64,000 nucleotides of DNA, from NCBI RefSeq assembly GCF_000499845.2, contig NC_023759.2:43742672-43806671 (forward strand). The letters are read 5' to 3'. Made by a program: the position numbers and the translations under genes. The stretch's first letter is position 1. Each line of letters begins with the position of its first letter. The notes under the pieces were generated by a model. That model ran no database searches and was not told where the DNA came from. It saw only the letters and a list, made by a program, of their open reading frames with translations. Below are positions 1-12,400 of the stretch, in pieces. The stretch is from Phaseolus vulgaris. Taxonomy: Eukaryota; Streptophyta; Magnoliopsida; Fabales; Fabaceae.

Positions 1-818
1 AATACGAATTTCATATAAATTATGAAATTCTTTTCTAATTTAAAGTTATATCTATAAAGTACAAATTTCATTTTAAAATGGTCCACGTGATAACTAACTT
101 ATCCATTTTAAACATTTTTTTACCTAAAATCGAAATTTAAAAAAATTGCACTACCTCCATACAAAAACCTCCAAAACTGTTATGTCTCCATCTCTACACC
201 AATGAATTATGAAGTTAGAAAATTATGAAACTAGCTTCAATATAAAATTTTATTTCTTAATTTCTTTTTATACGCTTGTTCAACTTTCTTATTTTTATTT
301 AAAATGAGATTAAAATTTCTGACCATTCTCGTCATCTTTTAGTTCAAATGAAAATTCTTAACTTTAATTTAACTATTTAGGTTTACAATTTTAAAACAAG
401 TTTACTTAGGGAGTTTGTACATTTTTATCTTCTGGTAGAGACAGGAGTTATACAGCAATTATATCATTTTTTTCTTCTAATTTTATCATTTTACTTAGTT
501 TGTACATGTGGTTACATTAGATACTAGTCCTATATAAAAGGATTGGAGTATAAATTTGTTATATAAAAATTTTGCTGTATAAATTTGTTATATAAATTTT
601 TTGCTGATAGATAAGAAATGCGACTCATGTCATGCATCACCTTGTCTTTAACTCTTCTCTCGATGGTACAATTCAAAAATAAAAAAGTTTTCAACTGGAA
701 GTAAATTCAAAAAAAATCATGAAAAAAGTATTTTTAAATTACATTATCCAAAAGTATTTTTGAGCTATTTATAAGAATGTAGAAGAAAATTATATGGAGG
801 TGAAAAAAAATCACCTAG
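1..818. other. AT-rich intergenic sequence
   Basis: No convincing coding region, RNA gene or regular repeat is visible. Near 790-800 a short stretch resembles the outer end of the inverted-repeat element that starts at 819, so decayed copies of that family may extend into this part. Confidence 0.6.
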
Positions 819-1160
819 ACTGTTTCTTCCTGCACCTCCATACCTTCTTCTCTCACCTCCATAAATTTTCGAATTTCCAAAAATGCTCCTCTATGATATT
901 CTGGATTATGTAATTCGAAAGTCATTTTTCAAATTCGAAAGCCTTTTTTTCATATACATGCTTACTTTCTGGATTACATAATCTGAAAGTCTTATTTAGC
1001 TTTCGGATTATGTAATCTGAAAAAAAAAAATTCAAATGAGTTTTCAGATTACATAATCCAGAAACTACTCTATAGAGATGACACAAGAAGGATAAAAATA
1101 TATTTTTATGTTATGTATGGAGGTAGCGGAAGAATATATAGAAGTACAGGAAGAAACAAT
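819..1160. mobile_element. MITE-like element, family A, copy 1
   Basis: The left end reads ACTGTTTCTTCCTGCACC and the right end, on the opposite strand, reads ATTGTTTCTTCCTGTACT, giving imperfect terminal inverted repeats about 340 bp apart. The interior is AT-rich and holds several short inverted repeats built on GGATTATGTAATCC-like words (about 900-1070). No open reading frame of transposase size exists, so it would be a non-autonomous element. I see no clear target-site duplication. A second copy lies at 19518-19879 and an end fragment at 56640-56730. Confidence 0.6.
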
Positions 1161-3277
1161 ATTATTTTCATCACCCTCTCAATTAGTGGGTCTGGAAAAA
1201 TAAAGTTGAAAAAACATTTGTTGTACAAGTGTTTTTTTTTTAGAGGGTGCCACCCTACCAAAATTAGTGGGTCTGGAAAAATAAAGTTAGAAAGACTGAT
1301 TTATTTTTTTTAAATAACTTTTGGATTATCTTTTCTGGCTGAACATACTTTTCAGAATCCAACAAATGTATTTCTGGAAAATATTTATAAAAAAAAGAAT
1401 TTTCAAAATAAAACTTTCGAGAACATATATAATACACTATGGAATATTTTTTCTGAAATGTGTTTAGCAAAAACTTTTCAAAATAAGAACGAATTAGATG
1501 AAATATTTAGTTATTTCACATGTATTTGATGGGATGCAGGAAAATATTTGATGGATGCATAAATAAACACTTTTTTTTAGGAATTATCGGATTAATGTTT
1601 GGGCAAGAGATGAACTTGTTTGTGACTTTTTGTTAGTTGGTGTTGTTTTGTAAAAAGGAAGTTCCAAAATACACCTGAGTTAATAACAACAGAATTTACA
1701 TACTTTTAAATCTCACTGTGTTTTAGTAAGTGTTTATAAAACTAATTTCATCAAAAAATAAGCTAATAGACAAATTTAATATATATTTTTATCCTATACA
1801 AAAATTATCTAAATTTTCTTCAATTCAAATTAATTTTTCAAGTGGGACTAAGTATACTAACATTTATCTAAATTTAGGTTAACTATTATTTTAAAAACGA
1901 TTTTGAATAATTCAACCGGAATCAAAGTACTATTCCATTCGTTCTATCGTTTTTACGCCCACTTTATCGATATAAGTAACTTTTATTTTAGAAATAAGTT
2001 TACTTTATTTTTATTTTGTAAAAATAATTTCATTCAAATATACATATGCTAATTAAGTTAACAATCCTTTATCTATTTAAGGTAATTAAGATTATTTTAT
2101 CATTAACATAATTACATTTTTATTCTTTTCATTTCTCGACAACAAATATAGAATGATGAGAAAAATACCCATTAGAGGGCATCCATCAACACTAATATTT
2201 TGAAGGTCAGTATTTTAATCTTGACAATTGAACAAAATGAATGGAAATTAAAATTATGGATCGTAAAAAATAAGGAAACACAAAGTGATATTACCATTTT
2301 ATCCTAATTCTAGTTTATTATTTATTTTATTTCAGAAGTCTTTATGGAAAAAAAATCGTGCACACATATTCATTATTTATATCTAGCATTTTCAACAAAA
2401 TCAATATTAACCTCTGATTTGAATTTCACCGTGCTAAAGTTGTTTTCAAATTTTAAAAAATAAGTAGTATGTCTTTATATATTGAAATTGAAAATAAAGA
2501 GAAGTATAAGTAAAATTCATAACCATTAAAAGATAGAATATAAGTTATGCATTTAAAGTGCAAAGCATATCATCAGTCTTACAAATTATAATGATAAATT
2601 TATTTAGTTGTGCAATAATTATATTAAAATTCATATCAAAAGTACTTTATAGTTGATTTAGTCATTAAAGTAATAAATATTATTTTTTATTTCTTAAGAA
2701 AACTTTATAAAAGAGCCTTTTAAAGTTTTCTTACAAGTTTGACTCAATTTATCTTTCCCAAGAAAACAGAAACTCAAAACTAGTCTAGCACTATTCACAC
2801 TATCTAAAATAGAAGAAGTTTTAATATCCTATTAGAAGGGAGAAAATATATTTTTATTTTTTGTATACATTCCCTCAAATTGAGTTAATGTTCCTACATC
2901 TTTATACAAATAATTTGATTTTTAAATTTTATTAAAAATATGCTTAACTAAGAAATTATCACATCTTTAAGAGTTAGACAGTTATTGCATTGCACCATTG
3001 ATAAAAAAAGATATTAAATTTGATAAGTTTATATGCTGTGATATATAAAGAGATAGAGAAAAATAGTAGATGTTGATAAAGTGTTTAAAAATATGATATT
3101 AACAGTATACTATACAAAATGAGAAGCTGATAAACATTACGAAAGAAGCAGTAACAACCTAAAAAAAGTGATATTATAAAGACATAAAGAATGAGAGGTT
3201 AAAAAGTAGGAGAGAAATGTGAACGAGTCATTCGTCTAATTTTCTGAAAGTGTAGTACGTGTGTGTCCACGTATATC

Positions 3278-3283
<6 letters not shown>
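1161..3283. other. AT-rich intergenic sequence and 5' flank of the SAM synthetase gene
   Basis: A 27-bp word beginning AATTAGTGGGTCTGG occurs at 1181 and again at 1262, a local direct duplication 81 bp apart. Otherwise the stretch is featureless AT-rich DNA. Its last kilobase is the probable promoter region of the SAM synthetase gene, but I cannot point to individual regulatory sites with confidence. Confidence 0.55.

Positions 3284-3345
<62 letters not shown>
3284..3345. repeat. (TA)31 microsatellite at the SAM synthetase core promoter
   Basis: About 31 uninterrupted TA units directly precede a pyrimidine-rich leader containing TTCCCTTCATTG and CTTCTTCTTCTT, typical of a plant 5' UTR. The tract lies where a TATA box would be expected, roughly 1.1 kb of gene distance but only about 80 bp of spliced leader before the leader intron. 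It may supply the TATA function; that is inference. Confidence 0.75.
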
Positions 3346-3348
<3 letters not shown>

Positions 3349-4453
3349 TTGTTTTCCCTTCATTGTTTTCCACACCTTTCCACGTTCTTCTTCTTCTTAG
3401 CTTAAACCACCAAGCATTCTTGGTATGTATCTCTTTTACTTTCACCTCATACAATTTACTTTTCTTCCATTGATTCTTTCACCATTCCTGGTATTCAGAT
3501 CTTGAAACAATGCCTGCGTCTTACGATTTGTTTATTTTGCATCCTGCTTTAGATCTAGCTCTTAATATTATTAGTTATGATAATTCAAGCTTTATATCTG
3601 ATTGTTCTATTTTCATTAATTTGTTTTATTAAAAATGTATGTGTGTGTGTATACATATAGCTAATGCGTGCAAGTTTATCAGCGTTGTGGAACAGATTGG
3701 ATCTGTTGATTCAAGTGATGGTATGGTGCTGTTGTTTGTGCAGCATTCGCAGATCTATGTTGGCTCATGTATTCTCTGTTTCTTGTCTTTGTGATTCTTT
3801 GTTTGCGGTTGAATGGTGAAGTAATAAAACAAAGAAAATGGCAATTCTATAAAAATGATAACATTCATACATTTAATAATCTCTTAATTTGATTTGTTTG
3901 TCTATAATACAACCAGCTTTCGCGACATTCCCACACTTGGAGGCAACATTAAATGTGTTCTTTCTTTCATTCGTTTCTCATCATTAGATTATTTAACCAT
4001 GTGCAATTTGTATTTTTCACGGGCTGCATAAAATCCTAAGATTTCATTTTCTTTACTCCTGAACTTTATAAAAAAAAAGAAGGAAAAAGATAGATTTTTT
4101 ATATTTTAAAAAATCTCATGATAAATAAATAATACACATTTTACCATTCACTCGAAAATCAAATCATCATATATCATACATTTATTGACTTTTATAATTA
4201 ATGAAAAGTTATATGTAAAACATTTGTTGATTGGCAGACAATATAAAAAATTTACATTAATAGTCCATGTCTATCAAATATATACTGAGAGTAAATATGT
4301 CTTTTATAATAGGTGCAGCAAAAATTAAACATTTGTGATTTGATTATATTTTAGGTCCATGCAATAGAATATGTAGCATATTGTGAAGTTAATTGCTTCG
4401 GTAGTTTCTTTGTACAACGCAATTTAACTCTGTTTGCTTTGTTAACAGCAGAG
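3346..4453 (+). other. 5' leader with leader intron of the SAM synthetase gene
   Basis: The pyrimidine-rich first exon probably ends at 3422. The donor GTATGTAT starts at 3423 and the acceptor TTTGTTAACAG ends at 4448, leaving five leader bases before the ATG at 4454. A leader intron just before the start codon is common in plant SAM synthetase genes. The transcription start itself is not determined. Confidence 0.7.
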
Positions 4454-5626
4454 ATGGAAAGTTTCCTCTTCACCTCAGAATCTGTAAACGAAGGTCATCC
4501 CGACAAGTTGTGTGATCAGGTTTCAGATGCCATCCTGGATGCATGCTTGGAGCAAGACCCAGACAGCAAGGTTGCGTGTGAAACCTGTACAAAAACTAAC
4601 ATGGTTATGGTGTTTGGTGAGATAACAACCAAGGCCAATGTGAACTACGAGAAAATAGTTCGAGATACTTGCAGAGGCATTGGGTTCGTGTCCCCGGATG
4701 TTGGTCTTGATGCTGACAATTGCAAAGTCCTGGTCAACATTGAGCAGCAGAGTCCTGATATTGCTCAAGGAGTTCATGATCACATGACCAAAAAGCCAGA
4801 GGAAATTGGTGCTGGTGACCAAGGCCACATGTTTGGCTATGCCACAGACGAAACCCCGGAGCTAATGCCACTCACTCATGTGCTTGCTACTAAACTTGGA
4901 GCCAAGCTCACTGAAGTGAGGAAGAACAAAACATGTCCCTGGCTGAGGCCAGATGGTAAAACCCAAGTGACAGTTGAGTACAAGAACGATAATGGAGCCA
5001 TGGTCCCTATCCGGGTCCACACAGTCCTCATCTCAACTCAGCATGATGAAACTGTCACAAATGAGCAAATTGCTGAAGAATTGAAAGAGAAAGTGATCAA
5101 ACCCGTCATCCCAACCAAATATCTTGATGACAAAACCATCTTCCACCTCAACCCCTCTGGTAGGTTTGTCATTGGTGGACCCCATGGAGATGCAGGACTC
5201 ACTGGAAGGAAGATCATTATAGACACCTATGGCGGTTGGGGTGCTCATGGCGGCGGTGCCTTCTCCGGCAAGGACCCAACCAAGGTTGATAGGAGTGGCG
5301 CATACATTGTCAGGCAAGCAGCCAAGAGTGTGGTAGCTTCAGGACTTGCTAGACGTTGTATTGTGCAGGTTTCTTATGCAATTGGAGTCCCAGAGCCCCT
5401 TTCAGTGTTTGTAGACACATACCAAACGGGAAAGATTCCAGACAAGGAAATCTTGGTTCTGATCAAGGAGAAGTTTGACTTCAGGCCAGGAATGATTGCC
5501 ATCAATCTTGATCTCATGAGAGGAGGCAACTGCAGGTACCTGAAAACTGCTGCTTATGGGCATTTTGGACGTGATGATCCTGATTTCACTTGGGAGACTG
5601 TGAAGATCCTCAAGCCTAATGCTTAA
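4454..5626 (+). CDS. SAMS: S-adenosylmethionine synthetase (methionine adenosyltransferase)
   Basis: The enzyme makes S-adenosylmethionine from methionine and ATP, releasing phosphate and pyrophosphate. The product feeds methylation and the ethylene, polyamine and nicotianamine pathways, mostly in the cytosol. The single coding exon gives 390 residues, the usual plant length. Visible motifs are [17 protein letters not shown] near the N-terminus, the hexapeptide GAGDQG at 119-124 within [12 protein letters not shown], and [16 protein letters not shown] at 266-281, the phosphate-binding region. An in-frame ATG lies 15 bases upstream at 4439. I prefer 4454 because family proteins begin [17 protein letters not shown] and because 4439 falls inside the leader intron. 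AATAAA at 5703-5708 is a possible polyadenylation signal. The gene is intact, with no odd residues. Confidence 0.97.
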   Translation: MESFLFTSESVNEGHPDKLCDQVSDAILDACLEQDPDSKVACETCTKTNMVMVFGEITTKANVNYEKIVRDTCRGIGFVSPDVGLDADNCKVLVNIEQQSPDIAQGVHDHMTKKPEEIGAGDQGHMFGYATDETPELMPLTHVLATKLGAKLTEVRKNKTCPWLRPDGKTQVTVEYKNDNGAMVPIRVHTVLISTQHDETVTNEQIAEELKEKVIKPVIPTKYLDDKTIFHLNPSGRFVIGGPHGDAGLTGRKIIIDTYGGWGAHGGGAFSGKDPTKVDRSGAYIVRQAAKSVVASGLARRCIVQVSYAIGVPEPLSVFVDTYQTGKIPDKEILVLIKEKFDFRPGMIAINLDLMRGGNCRYLKTAAYGHFGRDDPDFTWETVKILKPNA

Positions 5627-5899
5627 GTTAGCCACCCTTGATGGAATTCATTGCTACTTGTGGCTATCATTGTAGCCATCTTTCAGATTTTGGGTAAAAG
5701 GAAATAAACAAGCTTCGTTGCGTACATCTCTTATTGAAGATACGTTTCACAGTTTGGACTACAAGAAGGAGTAGACATCTTTCTTCATTTTTGGGTGGTT
5801 GGTGTAAACTTAGGATGTTCATTTGAATTTTGAGGGTGTTAGTTTATGTAATTGTTTACTTCATGAAAACCACGATTCCTTAAATATCGACTCTTATTA

Positions 5900-6315
5900 T
5901 AAAACAATTTTTTTATATTTTATTCCTTTATATTTTAAAATTATTGATTTTAAGTCCTATATAATGAACAAATTTTAGTTTTAGTCATTGTAATTTCCTT
6001 TGGTTTTAATCCTTCTAAAGTTTACAATTACCGGTTTTTATCTCTAAATTTCATTTTAAAGTAATAAATAATATTATTTTAAGAATCTGAAATTCTTTTG
6101 AAGGTAACACGTACTGATGTTATACCATTAACACTAGTAAATGTTATTTGGAATAGTCATTTGAACTTTTGCCTATTACATAATCGGTTAACAAACACCT
6201 ATGATCATTGAGATAGAAACAAAAATTCAACTTTAAGAGGGATAAAAATCCTTTTTTTAGAGACTAAAATTAAAACTTGTTGACTTTGCAGGAATAAAAT
6301 AGATATTAAAGCCAA
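5900..6315. mobile_element. Candidate MITE with imperfect terminal inverted repeats
   Basis: Left arm: TATTTTATTCCT at 5915, followed by a TTTTAGTTTTAGTC block. On the opposite strand, the right arm carries TATTTTATTCCT ending near 6301 and a matching TTTTAATTTTAGTC block. The roughly 400-bp unit is AT-rich and non-coding. Blocks of the GACTAAAA type are typical ends of short plant DNA elements. The exact boundaries and the target-site duplication are not resolved. Confidence 0.45.
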
Positions 6316-6441
6316 TAAAATTTCCTATGGAGACATGGAATGACTAGGTTTTGTTGTATCATTCACAATTGTTCATGATTGATAGTGCTACTTACATAGA
6401 TAGAGAAATTGCAAACGTAATGCTTCTCTTATGCGGAGTAG

Positions 6442-7803
6442 TTAAGAGTGCAACCACAGGCGATCATGGAGCCTCTCTTCTCCAGTGCCATACATCTCAT
6501 CTACCTTTTCACCATTCCGGTAAAATTGGAAGGTGGGGGTGTACCGAATGTGTTGAGTTGTTTCCGGGCATTCATCAATGTCAGCGTACACAAAGGTAAG
6601 CTTCGGAAAATTATTGCTTAGTCTGTAGAATGCTGGGAGAATTTGGCTACAGACGCGACACCTGAACAACCAGGAAACAATACTCAATAATGGCTTCCTT
6701 AATATAAAAAAGAAGATTAAGGCGTTGAATGCATTGTTAATTCACACTTACAACTCTAATTGCCACTCTAATTTCCTTTGGGTGATAAACAATAAATTAT
6801 TCTTTTGGGTGCAAAGGATATCTTGCAATCAAGAGTCATAAACTAATTTCTCAAAATACAAAAAATTATTTAAAGAACTCACTTTTCCCAAATTCATTTT
6901 TCTATACACACAAACATGGAGATTGAACATATGAGAACATGTTTAGGGGGTATGATTAGGCCTCAACTATATTACACCAGATTGGATTTGAACCTTAGAG
7001 ACAAGAAACTACGGATCTTCCAAACCACTCTCGTTGAAGGAGAATGTTTCTATTTAGAATGCATAAAAAAGCATAGAAGCATGCATTCTTACACATTCAA
7101 ATAAAAACCTTGTTCATTTTTAATTTCTTAGCCAGAAATCTTAACATTTATCGTAAAGGCCACCTAGATTGTAACCGCACCCCAAGGAGAAAATTTCATT
7201 GGAAGTGCATTAAAAACACAATGGAAAACGCATTCTTATATCAAATAAAAACTTTCCATTTTATATTTTTTAGGCAGAGTTTTTAGCATTTGCATCAAGT
7301 AACGTATGCCACTTGGGTTCTAACCTAACCACATACCCCTGTGCTATGTATCATGCTCAATTTCATTATTCCAAATCCAAACAAAACAAACTTCCAAATA
7401 TCATGTAAACAAAAATTTAAACCACAAGGTTTGGACTTTCCAATGATTTACAGAGTTCCGATATCAAACACCTGGTGTTCAAAAACCAATTAGTACCCAC
7501 ACATTATTAGGGAGAAGCAGTGACATACCAAGAAGCGCCATAATTGATAACAGCCTGCAATCAATTTTGTGACAGAACAGAGGAATCAAATATATGCAGT
7601 GATGTTAAAAAGTTGGAAACAAAAGGGATTATGGCCTTAAATCGGTGTGTAGTTTTGCTTACGGGGGTTTTGGAGGATTTGATGTGTGCGAGAACATTGG
7701 TGAAGTCGTCGTCGCTGGTAGCGCTTTTCAAATTGGCACTGCCTTCCAACCCTTTCTTTGCCTTATCATGCTGGTTGCTCACCACGCTTAAGCTTCCCTC
7801 CAT
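6442..7803 (-). CDS. Thioredoxin-like protein (thioredoxin-like 3-3 type)
   Basis: Three exons read on the minus strand: 7663-7803, 7529-7554 and 6442-6661, together 387 bp or 128 residues. Exon 1 encodes MEGSLSVVSNQHDKAKKG and ends at SSKTP before GTAAGC. Exon 2 is a 26-bp microexon encoding AVINYGAS plus two bases of the tryptophan codon. Exon 3 completes WCRVC (residues 56-60, the active-site CxxC) and runs through FVYADIDECPETTQHI and FQFYRNGEKVDE to LWLHS. This is the thioredoxin fold with an atypical CRVC pair, so disulfide reductase activity is likely but the partner is unknown. There is no obvious transit peptide. Start: an upstream in-frame ATG at 7821 would add six residues; 7803 fits the family better. 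Introns are 108 bp (7555-7662) and 867 bp (6662-7528). Confidence 0.93.
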
Positions 7804-8010
7804 CGTCGTTTCTTTTTCCAATCCAACAAAATCTATATTTCACCATCATGCGTCAAGAAATTTAACAATATGTTCATTTTGGTATTTAGGAGGTGTATGA
7901 AAAAGGAAACTAACTAATGTTCAAGAAATTTGAAATAAGGATTTTTTTAATATTTAGTTTTGAAAATTAATATTCTCATTCATATGAAAATGTTTTCTCA
8001 AATACGTTTG
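7804..8010. other. 5' flank of the thioredoxin-like gene
   Basis: Short AT-rich stretch upstream of the minus-strand start codon. It should contain the promoter, but no individual element can be named. Confidence 0.5.
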
Positions 8011-8419
8011 GAATCCGGCAATTTCTTCCGGCACCATATCAATTCTTACTTTCACCCTATCATTTTTTTAATTTCCAAAATTACTTAAATCCGGAATAGA
8101 AAACATAATTAAAAAAATACATTTCAGAGGAAGAAATACAGAACACAAAATTAAAAATGCATTTTGAATAAAAATTTTCAGAATTCAAAAATGTGTTCCA
8201 AATATCTATGAATAAAAATTTTCAGAATTCAAAAATGTGTTCCAAATATCTAAATCTAGAATGTTTCAGATATCCAAATATGGAATGTTTCGGATAACAC
8301 ATTCCGAAAGTAATTTTTATTTACACCATTTTTTATTTAGGTTATTTTCGTCATTTTAGAGAAACGGATTGAATGCACGTTGAATTGACATGGTACAGGG
8401 AGAAATTGCTTTGGAATCC
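8011..8419. mobile_element. MITE-like element, family C
   Basis: The left end GGAATCCGGCAATTTCTTCC pairs with the right end, which read on the other strand is GGATTCCAAAGCAATTTCTC; both continue into C-rich CACCAT / TACCAT words, giving roughly 30-bp imperfect inverted ends. The interior has no coding capacity and contains a 44-bp direct duplication (starting at 8166 and 8210) and ATTCGGA-type words like those of families A and B. It sits in the upstream region of the thioredoxin-like gene. Confidence 0.6.
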
Positions 8420-9497
8420 TTCCGATGAGAAGGTAGAAATCTAACTTGGTTAAGATAAAAAAAAATACACAAAAATGTCATATCTCATTTAATACTATGA
8501 ATAATTAAGATTATTGTTAAAATATTGCCTAATTATAAAATTTTATAAGAATATTTATGACAAACTAGATAGTTTGAAAAAGATAGTCAATTCTGATCTT
8601 CTTGTGTTTTGATTTTGTAATTTGTAAAGAGAAAAAAAAATCAGGAATCAACTAAAGTGATTAAAAGTGTAAGACTTGAGAAAACCTTCTGGAATGGAAG
8701 TTCAAACACGTGAAATTAGCGGAACAATTATAAGGTTATTAACCACGTAATGAATTGTTTAGCAATAGTCCCCGAATGAACAAAAGAAAGTTAACCTTTG
8801 AAATTGTCACTAGCAACAAATGAGCAATTTAAACTTCGTAATACTCATCTTGTTCATTTCTCTAATGAACCATGAACCTAACCACAATTTTGTTCATCAA
8901 AATATAATGATGTTTTGTTCCTCGACAGTGAGACGATCTAAATCGACTCCTCAGGATTTTAACTCTTGAACAACACTAGAAATGGTGTGAGGTGTATGGT
9001 GACTTTCCCAATAAATGTACATTGTTGCATTCTGCAAATTATGCCTTCGTTGAAAGGTTGAAAAAATTGGCAAAATGGTTCATACACCAGATGACTTACT
9101 TCTTGCTAACTATAGAGAAAGTATAGTTTATTCAACATAAAAATCAGGTATATAGCAGCCAAAGCTGAATATGCAATTCGTGCTGCTAATTTAAAGGTCT
9201 CAATGAAGAAAGCTTTATATTTGTAAAAGCTGGTGCTGTAAGTTAAGATAATTAAATAATAATTCTACAATAATCAATAGGTTGTCCATATGCCCCCAAT
9301 GGCAATAAAATTGAATCTTCAGCCACCTGCTTGTACCATTGTTCTTTCTTCTACCAACACAGCAGCACCCTTGATTTTCTTCCCGCTGCTCCATCTTTAT
9401 CCCAAATGCATCAGAATGATACGATTCCAGCCCATGATATAGGTTTTCATTCTGTTGGCATCCAAAAGAAATGAACCATAGTTTTTACAACATCATC
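8420..9497. other. Intergenic; includes 3' flank of the FAD-synthetase-like gene
   Basis: No gene is supported. The part from about 9240 to 9497 is the likely 3' UTR and polyadenylation region of the minus-strand gene that ends at 9498. The remainder is AT-rich and unremarkable. Confidence 0.55.
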
Positions 9498-12400
9498 CTA
9501 GTTCATCTCAATGAATGCACCAGGTTGAAACTTCTTGTGCAATGCTTTTATGGCTGAATCAATGCGTGTTAGGTCCTGTAATAAAATTAGAACTGGTAAA
9601 TATACAGGTCAAACTTGTTTTCTTAAAACAGATACTAGAATAGGGAAGTTTCATTCTACCTTTCCTTTGAAGCTCACAATAACAGATCCATATCTGGCTT
9701 TGCGGTAACAACCTAGATGTTACAAAGAAGAAAATAAAAAATATAGATAGATAATAGTCATATACTGGTAAACGTCACAACAACTTATAAACTTCATACC
9801 AATATAAAGGTCAGGAAATTCAAGGCAAAGCTTTGACAGAGGTTGAGCAATTTCAACCTGCAGTTTAGATGTCCCAACATAAAATCAGATGAGCTCAGGG
9901 GAAAGAAAAATTACAGAGAAACAAGACAAACACAGCATATGGATGCTGCATACTCTCATCAGAATAAATTGTCTCATGCTGCCATTATTTAAGAATTTCA
10001 TCAATGATATTTGAGTACACGTCAATTGCAGCCCTGATCTTTTTATTACAAGGAGGATATCAAATGATACATACTTGCATTTACATAGGCCAATCAGCAG
10101 TGACAAAGTAAAAAAAGGATGGCACATATGCTATAACTGAAATATAAAGGAAGGTAGTAATTGTGTCCAACACATACTGAAAACAAAAACAAAACTCCAA
10201 AAAATCTTCAAAGCACAAGGGAATGAAATCATGCGGATGCATCATTATATAGGAAAGTTAGTACTGAGTACATACATCTGTCAGATTGGTTGCCACGTGC
10301 TTTGATACATATGGTTCCAGCAATGCTAGTAGGTCACTAGATTTTGCTAATTCAATCCAACAGTCCCACTGCTTTTCCAGCTCCGAAACATTTGTTGCAC
10401 TAAGAATTATTACATTTTGGCATTTGATCTGCAAAAAAAATAATTATCTCTAAAAATTGACAAGAATTTTCATTATATACAATATAGGAGGTGGTGACAA
10501 TTAATAGAAGTACAAAAGTTTTCCTTCAATTCCTTCTTAATGTGAAAGTAAACTTCTGGTGAATTACATATAAGGAAACAATTTTCATTAATGATCTTCT
10601 GAAAACATACCAAGGGCACAGACAATTTGTCATGATGCCATAATTCAGTTATGCCCTCAGGCAATTGAGCCATCTGAAAGGTGAAAGGCAGGGAAAAATC
10701 AATATGAATGAACTACATACTAAAAACATCATGACAGTATAATGTGTGCAACATGAAAAGCAGATTGATGTCCTGTTGGAATTATAGCAATTGAAAAATA
10801 TATATGTTATACCTTTAGATCCTTTTAGTGTATTTCTTATTGCTTCCTCCCACCCCACTCATATAAAGCAAAGCACAATAAAGGGGTTTCTAAAAAACAT
10901 GCCGGAAACTGTGAACAGCCCTTCTGAGAGACTTTCTCTAGGCTGAGGCATTGTTAAGAATTAGACCTTAAAAAGTTAATGATATTGGCATTTGTATACG
11001 CATGGACATGCAAATCATACTAATGAAGTCATGGTTCAAACGTTCCTACCAAAGAAGCAATTGTTGGGTACATTCCTAACTTATGGTACAACTCTATTAA
11101 AAAAACACTGTATTTCTCACTCTCTCCTCCCATGTACCAGACATCTGAAATCAAACAAGCGTTTAATTCAACCAGACCAACATAAATTATAATAAAAAAC
11201 TTAAACCTGTGATAAATAATTAGCTTATTTTGGTAAGTAATAATTAACCAGAGGTTGAGGGATCTGCATAATGCAGCATGTGAGCCAATAAAAAAGAACT
11301 TGTGGGGACTGACTGTCTCGGTTTCCAAAATGACGATTAGTCTCATACCTCATTCCGGTCACCAGTACACTGGTCACCCATGATATGCCTGAGATACTCT
11401 TCAAATTCTTCATCAGGAGCCTACATAAAAGCAAATCATGAATTGACAATGATATAGAGATTCCGGGAAGATGAGAAATATTTGAGGAAACCTGAGATAA
11501 CAAAGAAATTGAGATGCAATCTGAACTGATTGTGTTATTATTTGCTCATTTTCTGATACAACGACAGTTACAATATAACAGAACCCATAACCAAATCCTG
11601 TTTACAGCAATATGATGGGCAGTTTCTACTACTTCTAGCAAAAGAAGTATTAACAACTCTAATAGATATTGATGCACATGGCATATTTAGGGAATGATTA
11701 TAGTTGCCTCAAATTTAAAAGTACAGCAATTGCAGGAAGTAACGCACCAAACGAACACCAAAAGCTTTTGCAATGCCTGCTATGGTAACATCAGAATGCA
11801 GTGGACCTACACCTCCATATATAAATACCTACAACAAGTAGGACAGATAAATATGCTGCATCATCATTTATCATCAAGAAATTTCACGCATATAACTTTC
11901 TAAGTGTGCGTATTGTACCATATCACTTTTAGATTTTTGTCGCTCAACTTCTTCAGCTACAGAATCTATCTGGTACAGAAGACACAAGTCAAACACCATG
12001 AAATTATAATATTAGGTGAAGAATGCCGACTTAGAGTTTGCATGTGGGTCATCATTATCAACAGACTCATAATAACACCTTTAAGTGCTGATGTCTGCAA
12101 AGAAAAATTCATACAAACATGTGTAGGACTTCTGCAGAAATGAACTCACATTGTTGTGCACGACAGAAAGTTTAAACACAGACCAACCAATTGAATGCAG
12201 CTTCCTACACAAATAGGGGCCCAACTGATCCTCAACAATGCCAAACCTGAGCTATGGAACAGAGTAAAGAAAAAGAGAACATCACCAATACAGTTAAAGG
12301 ATCTTAAAAAAATTCACTACACAGCATGACATGATATATATTAAAAATTTAAATATATTTAATCCTTTCTTTCCCCAAATGATCATTGAAATTTTGAAAT

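Noticed and set aside
3236..3473. Open frames with runs of Tyr-Ile on both strands
   Set aside because: They are simply translations of the (TA)31 microsatellite.
4523..5317. Antisense open frames within the SAM synthetase coding sequence
   Set aside because: Shadow frames of a well-conserved coding exon; the translations match no family.
6442..6687. Thioredoxin exon 3 read as a stand-alone gene starting upstream of the CRVC motif
   Set aside because: The bases before 6661 are intron (acceptor TTGTTCAG). The true upstream codons are in the microexon at 7529-7554.
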